DNA of 64,000 bases from WYZ-LMO2 sp038731605 (GTDB lineage Archaea; Halobacteriota; Archaeoglobi; Archaeoglobales; Archaeoglobaceae), in contig JAVYQP010000001.1 in assembly GCA_038731605.1 (NCBI GenBank), positions 372,001 to 436,000 on the forward strand. The letters are read 5' to 3'. The position numbers and the translations under genes were made by a program. Below are positions 26,107 to 35,200 of the stretch, piece by piece. The notes beneath the pieces were generated by a model. The model worked only from the letters and a program-made list of their open reading frames with translations, did not search any database and had not been told where the DNA came from. How positions within the stretch are numbered: the first letter of the stretch is position 1; each line of letters opens with the position of its first letter.

Positions 26107-26735
26107 AACAATTTTTTCTTCAGTTCTTGCCCGAAGTCGTGCGCAACTTCGATAGGTAAAGGCAGGTTTCTTCTCGTGCAGATCTTCACGATCTCTAAGG
26201 AAGTCTTTGGGGAAATAAAGCTACCCGGTGAAATGTAGATCTCCTTGCAATTTCCGCAGGCTTTGAATGTGTAGCCGATTAGCTCCCCACGATCACGTAT
26301 CTCCTTGACCTCACCTTTCCCAACTATTTCTCCGTAGAGCTTTCTCTTCGTAACCCCAATCGCTGGTGTGTTCGTCTTCACCGCCACATAAGTTGCGAGC
26401 CCGCACTTCCTTGGATGCGCAATTCCGCTACCGTCGACCAAGATGATCGTCGCTTCCGAGATGAGATCTTTGACCGCATTTATTGCTGGTTCGCCTTCTC
26501 GGAACATCAGAAACGTCGGGATGTATGGAAATCTGACGTCATCGACGGAAAAATTCCTTGAAACCTCCCTCAGTTTTGGAAACTCAAACTTCACGGCGCA
26601 TGAGATAACTTTCTCCCCAACAAAGGTCTGATCCACCCCAATGACGTATCTGACCTCCTCAATTCCGTATCTGTCCCTAAGATCGACCTTTTCTGCTATC
26701 TTTACTTGCTCCCTTTTTAACTCCTCCAAGTTCAT
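26103..26735 (-). CDS. nfi: Endonuclease V (deoxyinosine 3' endonuclease)
   Basis: Cuts one base 3' to deoxyinosine in damaged DNA. VIGVDQTFVGEKV holds the first catalytic Asp, ILVDGSGIAHPRKCGLA the second acidic strand, and PAIGVTKRKLYG the third conserved region. I placed the start at MNLEEL (26735), which overlaps the upstream deacetylase stop by four bases. The much longer open frame has no family match before it. At 210 residues it fits the family. Thermal deamination of adenine makes this repair important in heat-loving archaea. Confidence 0.94.
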   Translation of the reverse strand: MNLEELKREQVKIAEKVDLRDRYGIEEVRYVIGVDQTFVGEKVISCAVKFEFPKLREVSRNFSVDDVRFPYIPTFLMFREGEPAINAVKDLISEATIILVDGSGIAHPRKCGLATYVAVKTNTPAIGVTKRKLYGEIVGKGEVKEIRDRGELIGYTFKACGNCKEIYISPGSFISPKTSLEIVKICTRRNLPLPIEVAHDFGQELKKKLF

Positions 26736-27811
26736 CTGAAGCACTTCCAGAATTGAGAGTGAACTCTCTTCACGTCTTCTATGTTTGCCTTCAGCTTTGC
26801 AATCGCTCCCGGCTTCTTTCTCCACACGAGCTCTGCGAGGTAGTTCTCTGGCTCTCTTATCGCAGATATGTCGAAACCAGCCAACGCAGCGATTATGCCG
26901 AGGTTCGTGTATGGCAACGCAGCCTCGACGCTGTAACCACCCTCTAAGACCGCAACAACTCTTCCGTCGCAGATCTCCTCTGCGATGTTCACACACCATT
27001 TCACCATCTCAGCATAACCTCTCGCAGTCAAAGCAAGCGCCGTAAGTTGATCGGTGAAATGACAATCTTGCCCTGCGGAGATTGCAATGAACTCTGGCTC
27101 GAACTCAAGCGTTAGTGGCTCGATGATCTCTTCGATTACCATCTTGTAGCCATCGTCTCCTGTTCCCGGGGGCAATGGAATGTTCACCGTGTAACCTTTT
27201 CCCTCTCCCTCCCCGCACTCGTGCGGGTAACCTGTGCCGGGATACAATGGCATTTGATGCGTCGATATGAATAGAACTCGGTTGTCCCTGTAAAAGATCT
27301 CCTGAGTTCCGTTCCCGTGGTGAGCATCCCAGTCGAGGATCAGGATTCGCTTAAGCCCTTTTTTGAGCAACCACTTCACCATTATCGCAATGTTGTTGAA
27401 GTAACAAAAGCCCGCACCTATGTAGGAGCTCGCATGATGCCCGGGGGGACGGACCATCGCAAATGCGTTCTCAACCTCTTTTTCAAGCACCGCTTTTCCC
27501 GCCCTTATGGCTCCACCAGCTGCGAGCAAAGCTCTTTCAAAAACACCAACGGGGATGTTCGTGTCTAAGTCTATCATCCCCCCTCGCTTGCTCTCCTCTC
27601 TAAGGAAGTTCACATATTCCCTTGTGTGAACCTCGAGGACGTCTTCTACGCTCGCCATCGTTGGTTCTATCACCTTTATGTCGGGAGAGTAAAAAATTCC
27701 CTCCTCCCTCAGCTGGTCTATTGTGTATGCAAGTCTCTCCTTCCTCTCAGGATGCGTGGGGCTCTGCTCATGCTCCAAATACTGTGGATGGAAAACGATT
27801 CCTGTCGCCAC
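26732..27811 (-). CDS. Histone-deacetylase-family enzyme (AcuC/acetylpolyamine amidohydrolase-like)
   Basis: The 359-residue arginase-deacetylase fold has all the zinc and charge-relay residues. PPGHHASSYIGAGFCYFN has the His pair, LDWDAHHGNGTQEIF the zinc ligands, and ISAGQDCHFTD and LEGGYS complete the site. Substrates in archaea may be acetyl-lysine proteins (Alba, acyl-CoA synthetases) or acetylpolyamines. The GTG at 27811 lies 23 bases after a TATTAAAG-like box. It overlaps nfi by four bases. A second, divergent family member lies at 59044. Confidence 0.94.
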   Translation of the reverse strand: MATGIVFHPQYLEHEQSPTHPERKERLAYTIDQLREEGIFYSPDIKVIEPTMASVEDVLEVHTREYVNFLREESKRGGMIDLDTNIPVGVFERALLAAGGAIRAGKAVLEKEVENAFAMVRPPGHHASSYIGAGFCYFNNIAIMVKWLLKKGLKRILILDWDAHHGNGTQEIFYRDNRVLFISTHQMPLYPGTGYPHECGEGEGKGYTVNIPLPPGTGDDGYKMVIEEIIEPLTLEFEPEFIAISAGQDCHFTDQLTALALTARGYAEMVKWCVNIAEEICDGRVVAVLEGGYSVEAALPYTNLGIIAALAGFDISAIREPENYLAELVWRKKPGAIAKLKANIEDVKRVHSQFWKCFR

Positions 27812-27860
27812 AAGAAAAATTATCGAAGAAATATTAAAGTTTTACTCAATTGCGAGGCGA

Positions 27861-28250
27861 CTAAACGCAGTCGATCTCAGCGAAAAACGGTTTTATGTCG
27901 ACAATCGGTGACCCATCGATTGCATCAAGCCATTTTACAATTAGTCTGTTCCCCTTAACCTCAAGGAGCTCCACAAGGCAAAGTCCGATTGGATTCGGTC
28001 TATTTGGGGAGCGAGTAGCGAAAACTCCTCTCTCTTCGCTGTCAGGTGGTTTTGCCCTTAGCTTTTCTCGATCGGCTAAGTGCATCCAGTAGAGCACGAT
28101 CAGGTGTTTGAAGCTCTCTATTCCTTCGAGCCCTAAGGCGAACTCAGGGAATATCTCGATCTCGCTAATCTCGTTGGAATACCTTCCTTGCCTTGGAGCG
28201 CAGTTTTTATCCTTAAAAGGCGTTTTGGCGACGCCGATGAAGTTGAGCAT
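27861..28250 (-). CDS. trmO: tRNA (adenine37-N6)-methyltransferase TrmO family
   Basis: The 129 residues match TsaA/TrmO: GVAKTPFKDK at the start, SFKHLIVLYWMH, and RSPNRPNPIGLCLVELL, the SAM-binding signature. TrmO methylates t6A37, the product of the KEOPS pathway whose Cgi121 subunit is encoded at 18016. The ATG at 28250 is 23.5 bases from the centre of a TATA box shared with the divergent DsbA-like gene. The longer upstream open frame crosses that promoter and was rejected. Confidence 0.92.
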   Translation of the reverse strand: MLNFIGVAKTPFKDKNCAPRQGRYSNEISEIEIFPEFALGLEGIESFKHLIVLYWMHLADREKLRAKPPDSEERGVFATRSPNRPNPIGLCLVELLEVKGNRLIVKWLDAIDGSPIVDIKPFFAEIDCV

Positions 28251-28268
28251 GACAACAGTGGGGAAAGG

Positions 28269-28278
28269 TATATATAAA
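28269..28278. promoter_or_regulatory. TATA box shared by trmO and the DsbA-like gene
   Basis: TATATATAAA is centred at 28273.5. The trmO ATG (28250, minus) and the DsbA-like ATG (28297, plus) are each exactly 23.5 bases away, the geometry of two leaderless transcripts sharing one box. Confidence 0.7.
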
Positions 28279-28296
28279 GGTGGGCGAAGCGTTTGC

Positions 28297-29157
28297 ATGA
28301 ACAAAACCGCAATCGCAACTTTGATCGTTGGATTTGTTGTGGGAATCGCAATAGGTGCGATTTTACTGCCGGGAGTCTCGATGAAGGCACAGAACGAAAC
28401 AAAGGAAGACTTTTCGAAAAATCTCGAAAAGGCGATGCAAGAAATAAACAGACAGATCAAGATGAGTTATCCAGAAGTTAGTGCAAGAGTCAAGAATTAC
28501 ACGTCTGCGGGCGAGTTCTTCTTGGTGGAGATCGAGTTCTACGACAAAAACGGAACACTTGCTGTTGAAAAATACTACCTTTCTGCGGATGGGAAAAAGA
28601 TCGCCTCTTCGCAGGCTTTCATAACTCTCAGACTCGAAAAGATTGAAGTAAGCGAAGACGACGATCCTTGGCTCGGTGCAAAGGATGCGAAAGTCGTGAT
28701 CATCGAGTTTTCAGACTATGCTTGTCCATACTGCGCAAAGTTTGCGCTTGAAGTCGAGAAGAAAATAGTCGAGAACTATGGAAAGGTTGTAAGGCTCGTT
28801 TTTAGAGACTTTCCCGTGCACGGAGAAAAGTCGATAAAGGCTGCGATGGCTGCGAACTGTGCAAAAGAGCAAGGGAAGTTCTGGGAATATCACTACTTGC
28901 TGTTTGAGAGACAAAACGAGTGGTATGGTAACCTTTCGAAGCTCTACGACTACGCGACTGAGCTCTCGCTGAATGCTTCAAGCTTCAAGGAGTGTCTCGA
29001 TTCGGAGAAGTATCGTGGCGAGGTTGAGAAAGATCTCAACGATGGGCTCGAATACGGCGTCAGTGGGACTCCAACGTTCTTCATCAACGGCGACATCGTG
29101 GTTGGTTATCGTAGCTACGAGGAGTTTGCGAAGTTGATCGAAGAAAAGTTAAAGTAG
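28297..29157 (+). CDS. DsbA-like disulfide protein, membrane anchored or exported
   Basis: A hydrophobic N-terminal helix (residues 4-28) acts as signal anchor or signal peptide. A linker of about 100 residues precedes a DsbA/DsbG-type thioredoxin fold. EFSDYACPYCAKFALEV holds the CPYC active site and VSGTPTFFINGD the cis-Pro loop. VFRDFPVHGEKSIKAAMAANCA matches the helical insertion of this family. It probably forms or repairs disulfides in exported proteins outside the membrane. The CitG-like gene follows 17 bases downstream. Confidence 0.93.
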   Translation: MNKTAIATLIVGFVVGIAIGAILLPGVSMKAQNETKEDFSKNLEKAMQEINRQIKMSYPEVSARVKNYTSAGEFFLVEIEFYDKNGTLAVEKYYLSADGKKIASSQAFITLRLEKIEVSEDDDPWLGAKDAKVVIIEFSDYACPYCAKFALEVEKKIVENYGKVVRLVFRDFPVHGEKSIKAAMAANCAKEQGKFWEYHYLLFERQNEWYGNLSKLYDYATELSLNASSFKECLDSEKYRGEVEKDLNDGLEYGVSGTPTFFINGDIVVGYRSYEEFAKLIEEKLK

Positions 29158-29174
29158 GAGCCCATTTTCATTTT

Positions 29175-30020
29175 ATGTTCAAGGATCCCGAGGAGTCAGC
29201 GACTTCTGCGGTTTTGGCTTTACTTCTCGAGGTTTCGAGCACACCCAAAGCGGGGAACGTGGACAGAGAGCACGACTTCGAGGACTTGAAGTTCGAACAC
29301 TTCCTGACTTCGGCGGTGTCAGCTTTTCCCTTCTTTCTTAAAACTGCGAAAGAGAAGAGAATGCATTTGCTTGAAGCGGTTGTTGCAGGCAAAAACTTCG
29401 GAATTAACACGAACGTCCACTTCGGCGCTTTTTTGCTTCTCTTCCCGCTCGTCGCTGTCTGGGAATCAGAGAGCGCAGTTGTTGCGGGGAAGAATGCGAC
29501 GAACTTCTTAAAGAACACAACTCACTTCGATTCGCTCGAGATTCTGAGGGCTTTTCAGCTCTGCAGTCCGAGGGTTCTTGAAACCAAAGAGATGTCGCTT
29601 GAGAGCAAAAGCACTGCGGACGAGATCTTGAGGAAAAGGATGAACGTTTACGAGTGGATGAAGTTGGCTCCGAAGGAGAACTTAATAGCGTTCGAGATCA
29701 CAAACGGGTATCCGAGGAGCGTGGAAGGGGCGAAGTTTCTGCTGAGCTCAAATGAGAGGGCGAACGATGCAATCGTTTTGCTTTATCACAGGATGCTTGC
29801 GAGTTACCCAGACACGCTGATAATCTCGAAGTTTGGAATCGAAAAAGCTTTGGAAGTTATGAGCCTAGCGAAGAAAGCCATTGAAGCGAAGGATTTTAAC
29901 GAGTTCAGGAAGCTCGACGAGTTCTTGCTGAAAAACAGGCTAAATCCCGGCACGATTGCAGACCTGACTGCGAGCTCCATATACCTTGCGTTTTTGGAGG
30001 GGTGGAAAGTTGAGGCTTAG
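29175..30020 (+). CDS. CitG-like triphosphoribosyl-dephospho-CoA synthase homologue
   Basis: The 281 residues follow the CitG/MdcB pattern: EVSSTPKAGNVDREHDFEDLKFEHFLTS at the start, in parts, and FGINTNVHFGAFLLLFPLVA in the middle. In organisms without citrate lyase, this family is a genomic neighbour of DUF447 and is linked to tetrahydromethanopterin synthesis, an association I recall from methanogens and Methylobacterium. Here a DUF447 gene indeed follows with an 11-base overlap. I therefore favour a pterin-cofactor role over citrate lyase prosthetic group synthesis. The exact reaction is unknown. Confidence 0.85.
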   Translation: MFKDPEESATSAVLALLLEVSSTPKAGNVDREHDFEDLKFEHFLTSAVSAFPFFLKTAKEKRMHLLEAVVAGKNFGINTNVHFGAFLLLFPLVAVWESESAVVAGKNATNFLKNTTHFDSLEILRAFQLCSPRVLETKEMSLESKSTADEILRKRMNVYEWMKLAPKENLIAFEITNGYPRSVEGAKFLLSSNERANDAIVLLYHRMLASYPDTLIISKFGIEKALEVMSLAKKAIEAKDFNEFRKLDEFLLKNRLNPGTIADLTASSIYLAFLEGWKVEA

Positions 30021-30561
30021 GGACTTTGGGCTTAGGAATGGGATAAACGAAGTGATCGTTATTACAAAGGGCGAGAAGCTAAACACTGCGCCCATAGGGA
30101 TAATCGTTGAAAACGAGGACAGCGTTTTTGCGAAAGCAAAGCTCTTTCCATCGCATACACGCAGCAATTTGGAGAAGGGAAGCTTTTTCATCGCAAACGT
30201 TGTGAGCGATCCGGTTTTGTTCGCGCTTGCGACGTTCGAGGATCTTGGCGAAGAATACTTCGAAAGCCTCGATCCGCCGATACTAAAAGGTTCCTTGGCC
30301 TTTTGCGAGTTCGAGCCTAGGCTGGAAGGATCCGTGGTTCATCTGAAGCTTCTGAGAGGCAAAGTGCTCAGGAACGAGATAAGGGCCGTGAACAGGGGCT
30401 TTAACGCGGTCATCGAGGCGCTCATATTCGCAACGAGGCTGAACTTGAATCCAGGGTTTGCCGATAGGATAAGAGAGTGCTATAGGATAATCGAAAAGTG
30501 CGGAGGAGAAAAGGAAAGGAAGGCAATGGAGATAATAAAGGAGAAAACTGGAATTCGCTGA
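30010..30561 (+). CDS. DUF447 flavin-binding split-barrel protein
   Basis: The 183-residue protein begins with FGLRNGINEVIVITKGEKLNTAPIG in parts, the DUF447 start, and contains FIANVVSDPVLFALATFEDL and EIRAVNRGFNAVIEALI. Structures in this family show an FMN-binding split barrel. I chose the TTG at 30010 because GGAGGGGTGG sits just upstream; in-frame ATG starts lie before this site. It overlaps the CitG-like gene, and the pair is associated with tetrahydromethanopterin synthesis. It is convergent with the DUF2149 gene, adjacent base to base. Confidence 0.88.
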   Translation: MRLRDFGLRNGINEVIVITKGEKLNTAPIGIIVENEDSVFAKAKLFPSHTRSNLEKGSFFIANVVSDPVLFALATFEDLGEEYFESLDPPILKGSLAFCEFEPRLEGSVVHLKLLRGKVLRNEIRAVNRGFNAVIEALIFATRLNLNPGFADRIRECYRIIEKCGGEKERKAMEIIKEKTGIR

Positions 30562-30885
30562 CTATTTTTCTGGAACGTAAATTATAGTTCCATCCTTTAG
30601 CCTGTAGGCGGTTCCGATCTTCTCGCCTTGTCCGCCGTAGAGCTCGGTCGTCAGGTTCATGATTCTTATGACCTCTCCCTCCTTTACTATGATCTGCATA
30701 TCCTTCTCTCCCGGGTTCTTCACTATGGTGACGTTCTCGTTCGGCGTCAAAAGCTCCGTAAGGCTGTATGCCGTGACGAGCATTACGAGGAATGCCAAAG
30801 CGATTATTAAGGCTACGTCGAATAGGTTGGAAACGAAGTCGAGCGGATTTTCGTCCTCTATTTCATCTATCAGCCTTCTCCTCAT
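30562..30885 (-). CDS. DUF2149 protein, ExbD-like accessory of a MotA/TolQ/ExbB channel
   Basis: The 107 residues comprise a short cytoplasmic segment with NPLDFVSNLFDVALIIALAF, one transmembrane helix, and an external domain ending GQGEKIGTAYRLKDGTIIYVPE. The topology (short inside tail, single helix, outside domain) copies ExbD/TolR. The Asp in the helix entry (SNLFDVAL) could play the proton-carrying role. The ATG at 30885 follows GGGGGTGG and overlaps the channel gene by four bases. It is the last gene of the CobN-like operon. Confidence 0.85.
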   Translation of the reverse strand: MRRRLIDEIEDENPLDFVSNLFDVALIIALAFLVMLVTAYSLTELLTPNENVTIVKNPGEKDMQIIVKEGEVIRIMNLTTELYGGQGEKIGTAYRLKDGTIIYVPEK

Positions 30886-31469
30886 GTCTTCCACCCCCAG
30901 ATCCTCGCTATATATTCCATATCGCTCAAATCTTCGAAGTACCATCTCTTTTTGACCGTGAATATCGTGTAGCCGACTCCGCCGACGATCAGACCGAGAA
31001 CCGTGGTTGCGAAGGCCGTGATAAGGTTCGTCGCAAGCTCGTGAATGTTACCCTGCGAGAGCGCTATCATCGCCGGGCCCAACGGTATCAGCGTCCCCAT
31101 CAGCCCCAGCATGGGTCCAATCCTCGCTAGGATCCTCGGAATCTCGAGCTCCTTCAGAGCCTTCAGCTCGTATTCTTCTAGGAGCTTCTCGACGTCCTCC
31201 TTTCTCGGATTCAGCCTCTTCAGATCCGAGACGAACATCCTCAGCAGCCTCGGAAGCCTTAGGTTCTCGATATTTTCCGGATTCTTGAGCTCAGCTATCT
31301 TCCTCAGATTTTCAAAGCTCCTGTGCCTCTTCGCGCTTTCAGCTATGAAGGCGCCGAATTCCATGAGCGAATAGACGACGAGCACGATCAGGGCTACGAT
31401 CACGGGATACAGCAAGGACGTCGAGATCGCATACATCGTCGCATAGATGGCGGAGGTTACGCTAATCAT
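30882..31469 (-). CDS. MotA/TolQ/ExbB proton channel family protein
   Basis: The 195-residue protein has helices near residues 15-45, 125-145 and 155-175. ILARIGPMLGLMGTLIPLGPAMIAL and LITAFATTVLGLIVGGVGY are the conserved channel helices of TolQ/ExbB in parts. Such channels use ion flow to move a partner protein. Here the partner is presumably the DUF2149 product, encoded with a four-base overlap. It starts eight bases inside the DUF2162 gene. It belongs to the CobN-like operon. Confidence 0.93.
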   Translation of the reverse strand: MISVTSAIYATMYAISTSLLYPVIVALIVLVVYSLMEFGAFIAESAKRHRSFENLRKIAELKNPENIENLRLPRLLRMFVSDLKRLNPRKEDVEKLLEEYELKALKELEIPRILARIGPMLGLMGTLIPLGPAMIALSQGNIHELATNLITAFATTVLGLIVGGVGYTIFTVKKRWYFEDLSDMEYIARIWGWKT

Positions 31470-32169
31470 ACCTCATGGCACCCCTTATGGCGCCCAGGGC
31501 CATGATTAGGAGAAGCAACAGGGAATAGGGATCGAAGGAGTCCGAGATCCTGTATTCGAAGCTCATCCCTTGGATCACGGCGGGGATTAGAAGCATGGAG
31601 AAAACGTAGTACACACCTAAGAGGAGCATGATCGTTCCCAGCCTCTCCGGATTTGTACGACCTTTCGACGATATTGCGACGATTCCGAACGCTATCATGG
31701 CTCCTAAGATTGCCCCGAGCCAGAGTCCATCCATTTCGAGGGCGAGGGATGCGAAGTAGCATGAGAGCATGAGGGCTCCGAAGCAGACCGGGCACGGGAT
31801 CGCCATGGCCAGAAAGGTCTTGTTCGATATATCTATCCCGCACGAGGCCCTTCTGATCGTCAGATACCCCGTGACGATGAGCATTCCGGCGATGAGCGAG
31901 TGGAAAACGATCGTATAGCTCAGAAGCTGGAGCACCGAGCTCAAGATTTCTTTAAAGACCAGGCTTAGGAGCGTCGAAAGTAGGAAGTAGAAGAGGGCAA
32001 TCGCGTAAACGAACCCTCTGCCTATATTTCCGTATCTGCAACCGACGCCGACCTTCAACGCAACGATCGCAGCCCCGGCGATTGCGCCGGCGAGGAGATG
32101 ATCGTAGACCATGGCGGCCGCGATGGATAGGAAAAACGCTGCGATCAAGATCTTTGAGTCAAGTTTCAT
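31462..32169 (-). CDS. DUF2162 multi-pass membrane protein (putative transporter)
   Basis: The 235-residue protein has about seven hydrophobic helices. LAMAIPCPVCFGALMLSCYFA places two Cys in the PCPVC motif and a third nearby inside a membrane segment, which could bind metal or form a redox pair. I placed the start at MKLDSKILIAAFF (32169), because the longer open frame runs into the CobN-like gene. The spacer of 37 bases upstream holds CTTAAATTC, so an internal promoter is possible. Context suggests a transport role with the CobN-like protein and the ion-driven channel. Confidence 0.85.
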   Translation of the reverse strand: MKLDSKILIAAFFLSIAAAMVYDHLLAGAIAGAAIVALKVGVGCRYGNIGRGFVYAIALFYFLLSTLLSLVFKEILSSVLQLLSYTIVFHSLIAGMLIVTGYLTIRRASCGIDISNKTFLAMAIPCPVCFGALMLSCYFASLALEMDGLWLGAILGAMIAFGIVAISSKGRTNPERLGTIMLLLGVYYVFSMLLIPAVIQGMSFEYRISDSFDPYSLLLLLIMALGAIRGAMRYD

Positions 32170-32206
32170 TGTTATCTTGTAAAAAATTTTGAATTTAAGC
32201 CTTACG

Positions 32207-35200
32207 TTATCTCTTCCGCATTCCGGCATAGAAGGTTATCAGGGCGAGCAAGACCATTGCTATGGCGACTATCGGAACCGTTGTGACTTCAAATCCCTTT
32301 GGAGTCTCTTCCGAGACCTCCATCTTGTATCCAACGACCTCGCCTGTATCTTCCTCGACCGACCTCTCCTCAGCCTTTAGCGGCAGCGTTTGCTCGAATC
32401 CGACGCTCGACTGATTCGTCGCTTTCTCAGCGCTTGGAGTCGTCTGAACTTGCCACCCTCCGAAGCTTCCAATCCTCGATCTCTTCTTTACATCCTGTTT
32501 CTCTTCTTTTTTCTCATACGGCGTGCTCACAACCTCGGCTCCGCTTACTTCCTGTTTCTCGTCCTTGGGCAAAGAGCTAAGGATTCCGGCGGCGTAGCTT
32601 AACAGCTCTACGTTTCCGCATGTGTGGTGGCAGCATGCGAAGCCGTATTCCTTCTGCAACCTCTCCAGCTCTTTCGCTAGCTCTATCTTTATTTCCTCCG
32701 GGGTCTTCCAGTAATCTTTCCTTATAGCCTCAAGCATCCTCGCGACGATCGACTGCAGGGCATAGGGATTGTTCTTCTCGAAGAATTCCCTCAGCTTGAG
32801 ATCGTATTTGTCCCTCACGTAGATCTCGTAGAAATTCTGCCAAGTCTTGTCCGAGATCAGATCGGGCATCACGACGTCCCAGCCCCAGATGTTTTCGATT
32901 ACTTCAGCGATCAGCCTGGCCCCGGCGTAATCGTTTTCCATAACCCCTTGGATCCACTTCGGATTGAAGTATCTCGTATGGATCTCCGTTGCTATGAACT
33001 CGCTCAGCGTTAACACCCTTGGATCTTTTGCATTTCTTGCGTCGAATATGTAGGTCTCCGGATTTTCGCCTCTTAGATTTCTCACGGCGAGCGCAATTCC
33101 GCCAAGGTATTGGTAAACGTCATCGTTGTCCAAGGCTGCGAAGAGGTTCGTGGATCTGGAGTGGACTGCGACGTCTACGTTTTTGAGGACCTCAGCGAAA
33201 AGGTCCGCTGCAGAGATGCCCCAAGAGTCACGGCCGTAGGCGAATCCGACCCTGTTTATGAAGAGCTCCGCAAGCTTTGCGTCGCTTTCCCAGGTGTTGC
33301 TGGCCCCTATCGCATCCGGTAGTCCGGTTCCGTAGTTCCCCGGGCTTTCCGAGAATATCCTCAGCCTCGCAGCCTCATCGGCATCTTCTAAGCTGTAACC
33401 TTTCCCCGCAAGCCTGTCCTTTATTTCTGCGTAATGCTTTCTGACGTAGTTTAAGCCGGGATCCTCGTTCGCATCTATGCAGAGCTTTACGGCCTTGTCT
33501 AAGAGGAGCATTAAGGCCGAAAACGTGTCCCTATGCAATCCGGAGCTTACGATGACGACGTCGATCCTCGGTCTTTGAATTTCCGTTCCGTTCGACAGCT
33601 TCAGCTTCAGATCGCTTAACGGTATCAGCGAAACGTCGCTTACCCTTCCCCTGGAATCCCATTTGACGCTTACGCCCATCGTGTAGAAAACCGCGGCCTG
33701 CATGACTCCGTAGTTCCTCATCGTCTCCGTCGCCCATAGGACGTATGCGATCGTCTCCGGAAACTTCCCCTTCTCCTCGTAATGCCTCCTAAGCAGATCA
33801 TCTACGAGCTTCACCGCAACGTTCCAAGCTTCTTTCGTCGGTATCTCTCTAGGATCAAAGCTGTAGAAGTTATTTCCAGTCGGCAAAGCTTCCGGTTTTC
33901 TTATCGGATCCCCTCCGATCCTCGGAGGTATGTATTTTCCGTCCAAGGCCTGGAGGATCCTTGGAATCTCGATCGTGCAGTTCATCAAATCGTAGTAATA
34001 CTTCAAAGCCCTTCCGAGCTCTTCCGTCACGGAATCATTCGCAGAATCGAGCCATTTCTTCTGCGCTTCTATCGGATCCGTTCCGTTGAACAAGACGTCT
34101 CTCAGCAAATCGTATAAGATCGCCTCATCGTCCGGCTCGGTAATCGGTTTAAGGTTCGAGACCTTCTGCTTGAAGTCCCTTCCAAGCATGGCCTTGATGA
34201 AGCCCAGGGTTATTTCGTCGTTCCTAACTACTCCGAGGACGTGCAGACCGTAAGGCATGGCCGTGCTTGAGAGCTCATGCAGGTATTCGTGCAGCCTCGT
34301 TTGGAGAAAGCTTTCGAACTCTTCTTCATCCATTTCCGAAACGTTCCCGAGGAACTCGAGTTCGAGCTCTTTATAAATGCTTTCTATCGTTTTCCTTAGC
34401 TCGGCCTTTAAGCGTTCGTCCTTCGCTTCGAAATACTGGTGTATCTTCTCGTGCAGGAGCGAAAGATTTCCGTAGAGGCCGCTCTCTATTAGGGGCGGCG
34501 TTAGATGATCTACTATCACCGCCTGTCCCCGCCTCTTAGCCTGCGTTCCCTCGCCCACGTTGTCCATGATGTACGGATAAACGACCGGAAGATCGTTTAT
34601 CAGGATCGCCGGCCAGCAGTCCCTAGCAGATAAACCGGTTTCCTTCCCGGGCAGCCACTCTTGGGTTCCGTGGGTGCCGAAGTGGACTATGGCATCGGCC
34701 TTGAACTCCTTGCTCAGCCAGAGGTAGAATGCTATGTATTGATGGTGCGGGGGTAGGGATTTGTTGTGATAGAGGATAGTAGCGTTCTCAAGCCAGCCCC
34801 TCGACGGCTGGGGTGCGAGGATTACGTTGCCGAGATTTATCAGCGGGATCACGATGAACTTTCCCGTTTCGTTCTCGAAGACCATTATCTCCCCGGGTGG
34901 CTTTCCCCATGTTTCTACGACTTCCCTCCTCTTATCCTCTGGAAGCTCCTCGAACCATTTCAGGTATTTCTCCTCAGGAATCAGGACGGCGGTCTTCGTT
35001 AGGTTCTCGAGCTCCTCCTTTCTCCACGAGCCTATGTTTATACCCTGGCTCATCAGGAGTCTCGTCAGAAGCTCCTTATCCAGATCGCCGTCTATCCTAT
35101 AGCCAACGGATTTCATGGCCTTAAGGAGGACTTCGAGGCTCGCCGGAACGTCGAGATACGATGCGCCGATGTTATCCTTTCCTCCGCCGTGATTGTAGTA

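Noticed and set aside
26736..26999. N-terminal extension of endonuclease V by 88 residues
   Set aside because: The extension is arginine/cysteine-rich shadow sequence of the upstream deacetylase gene; the MNLEEL start gives the normal family length.
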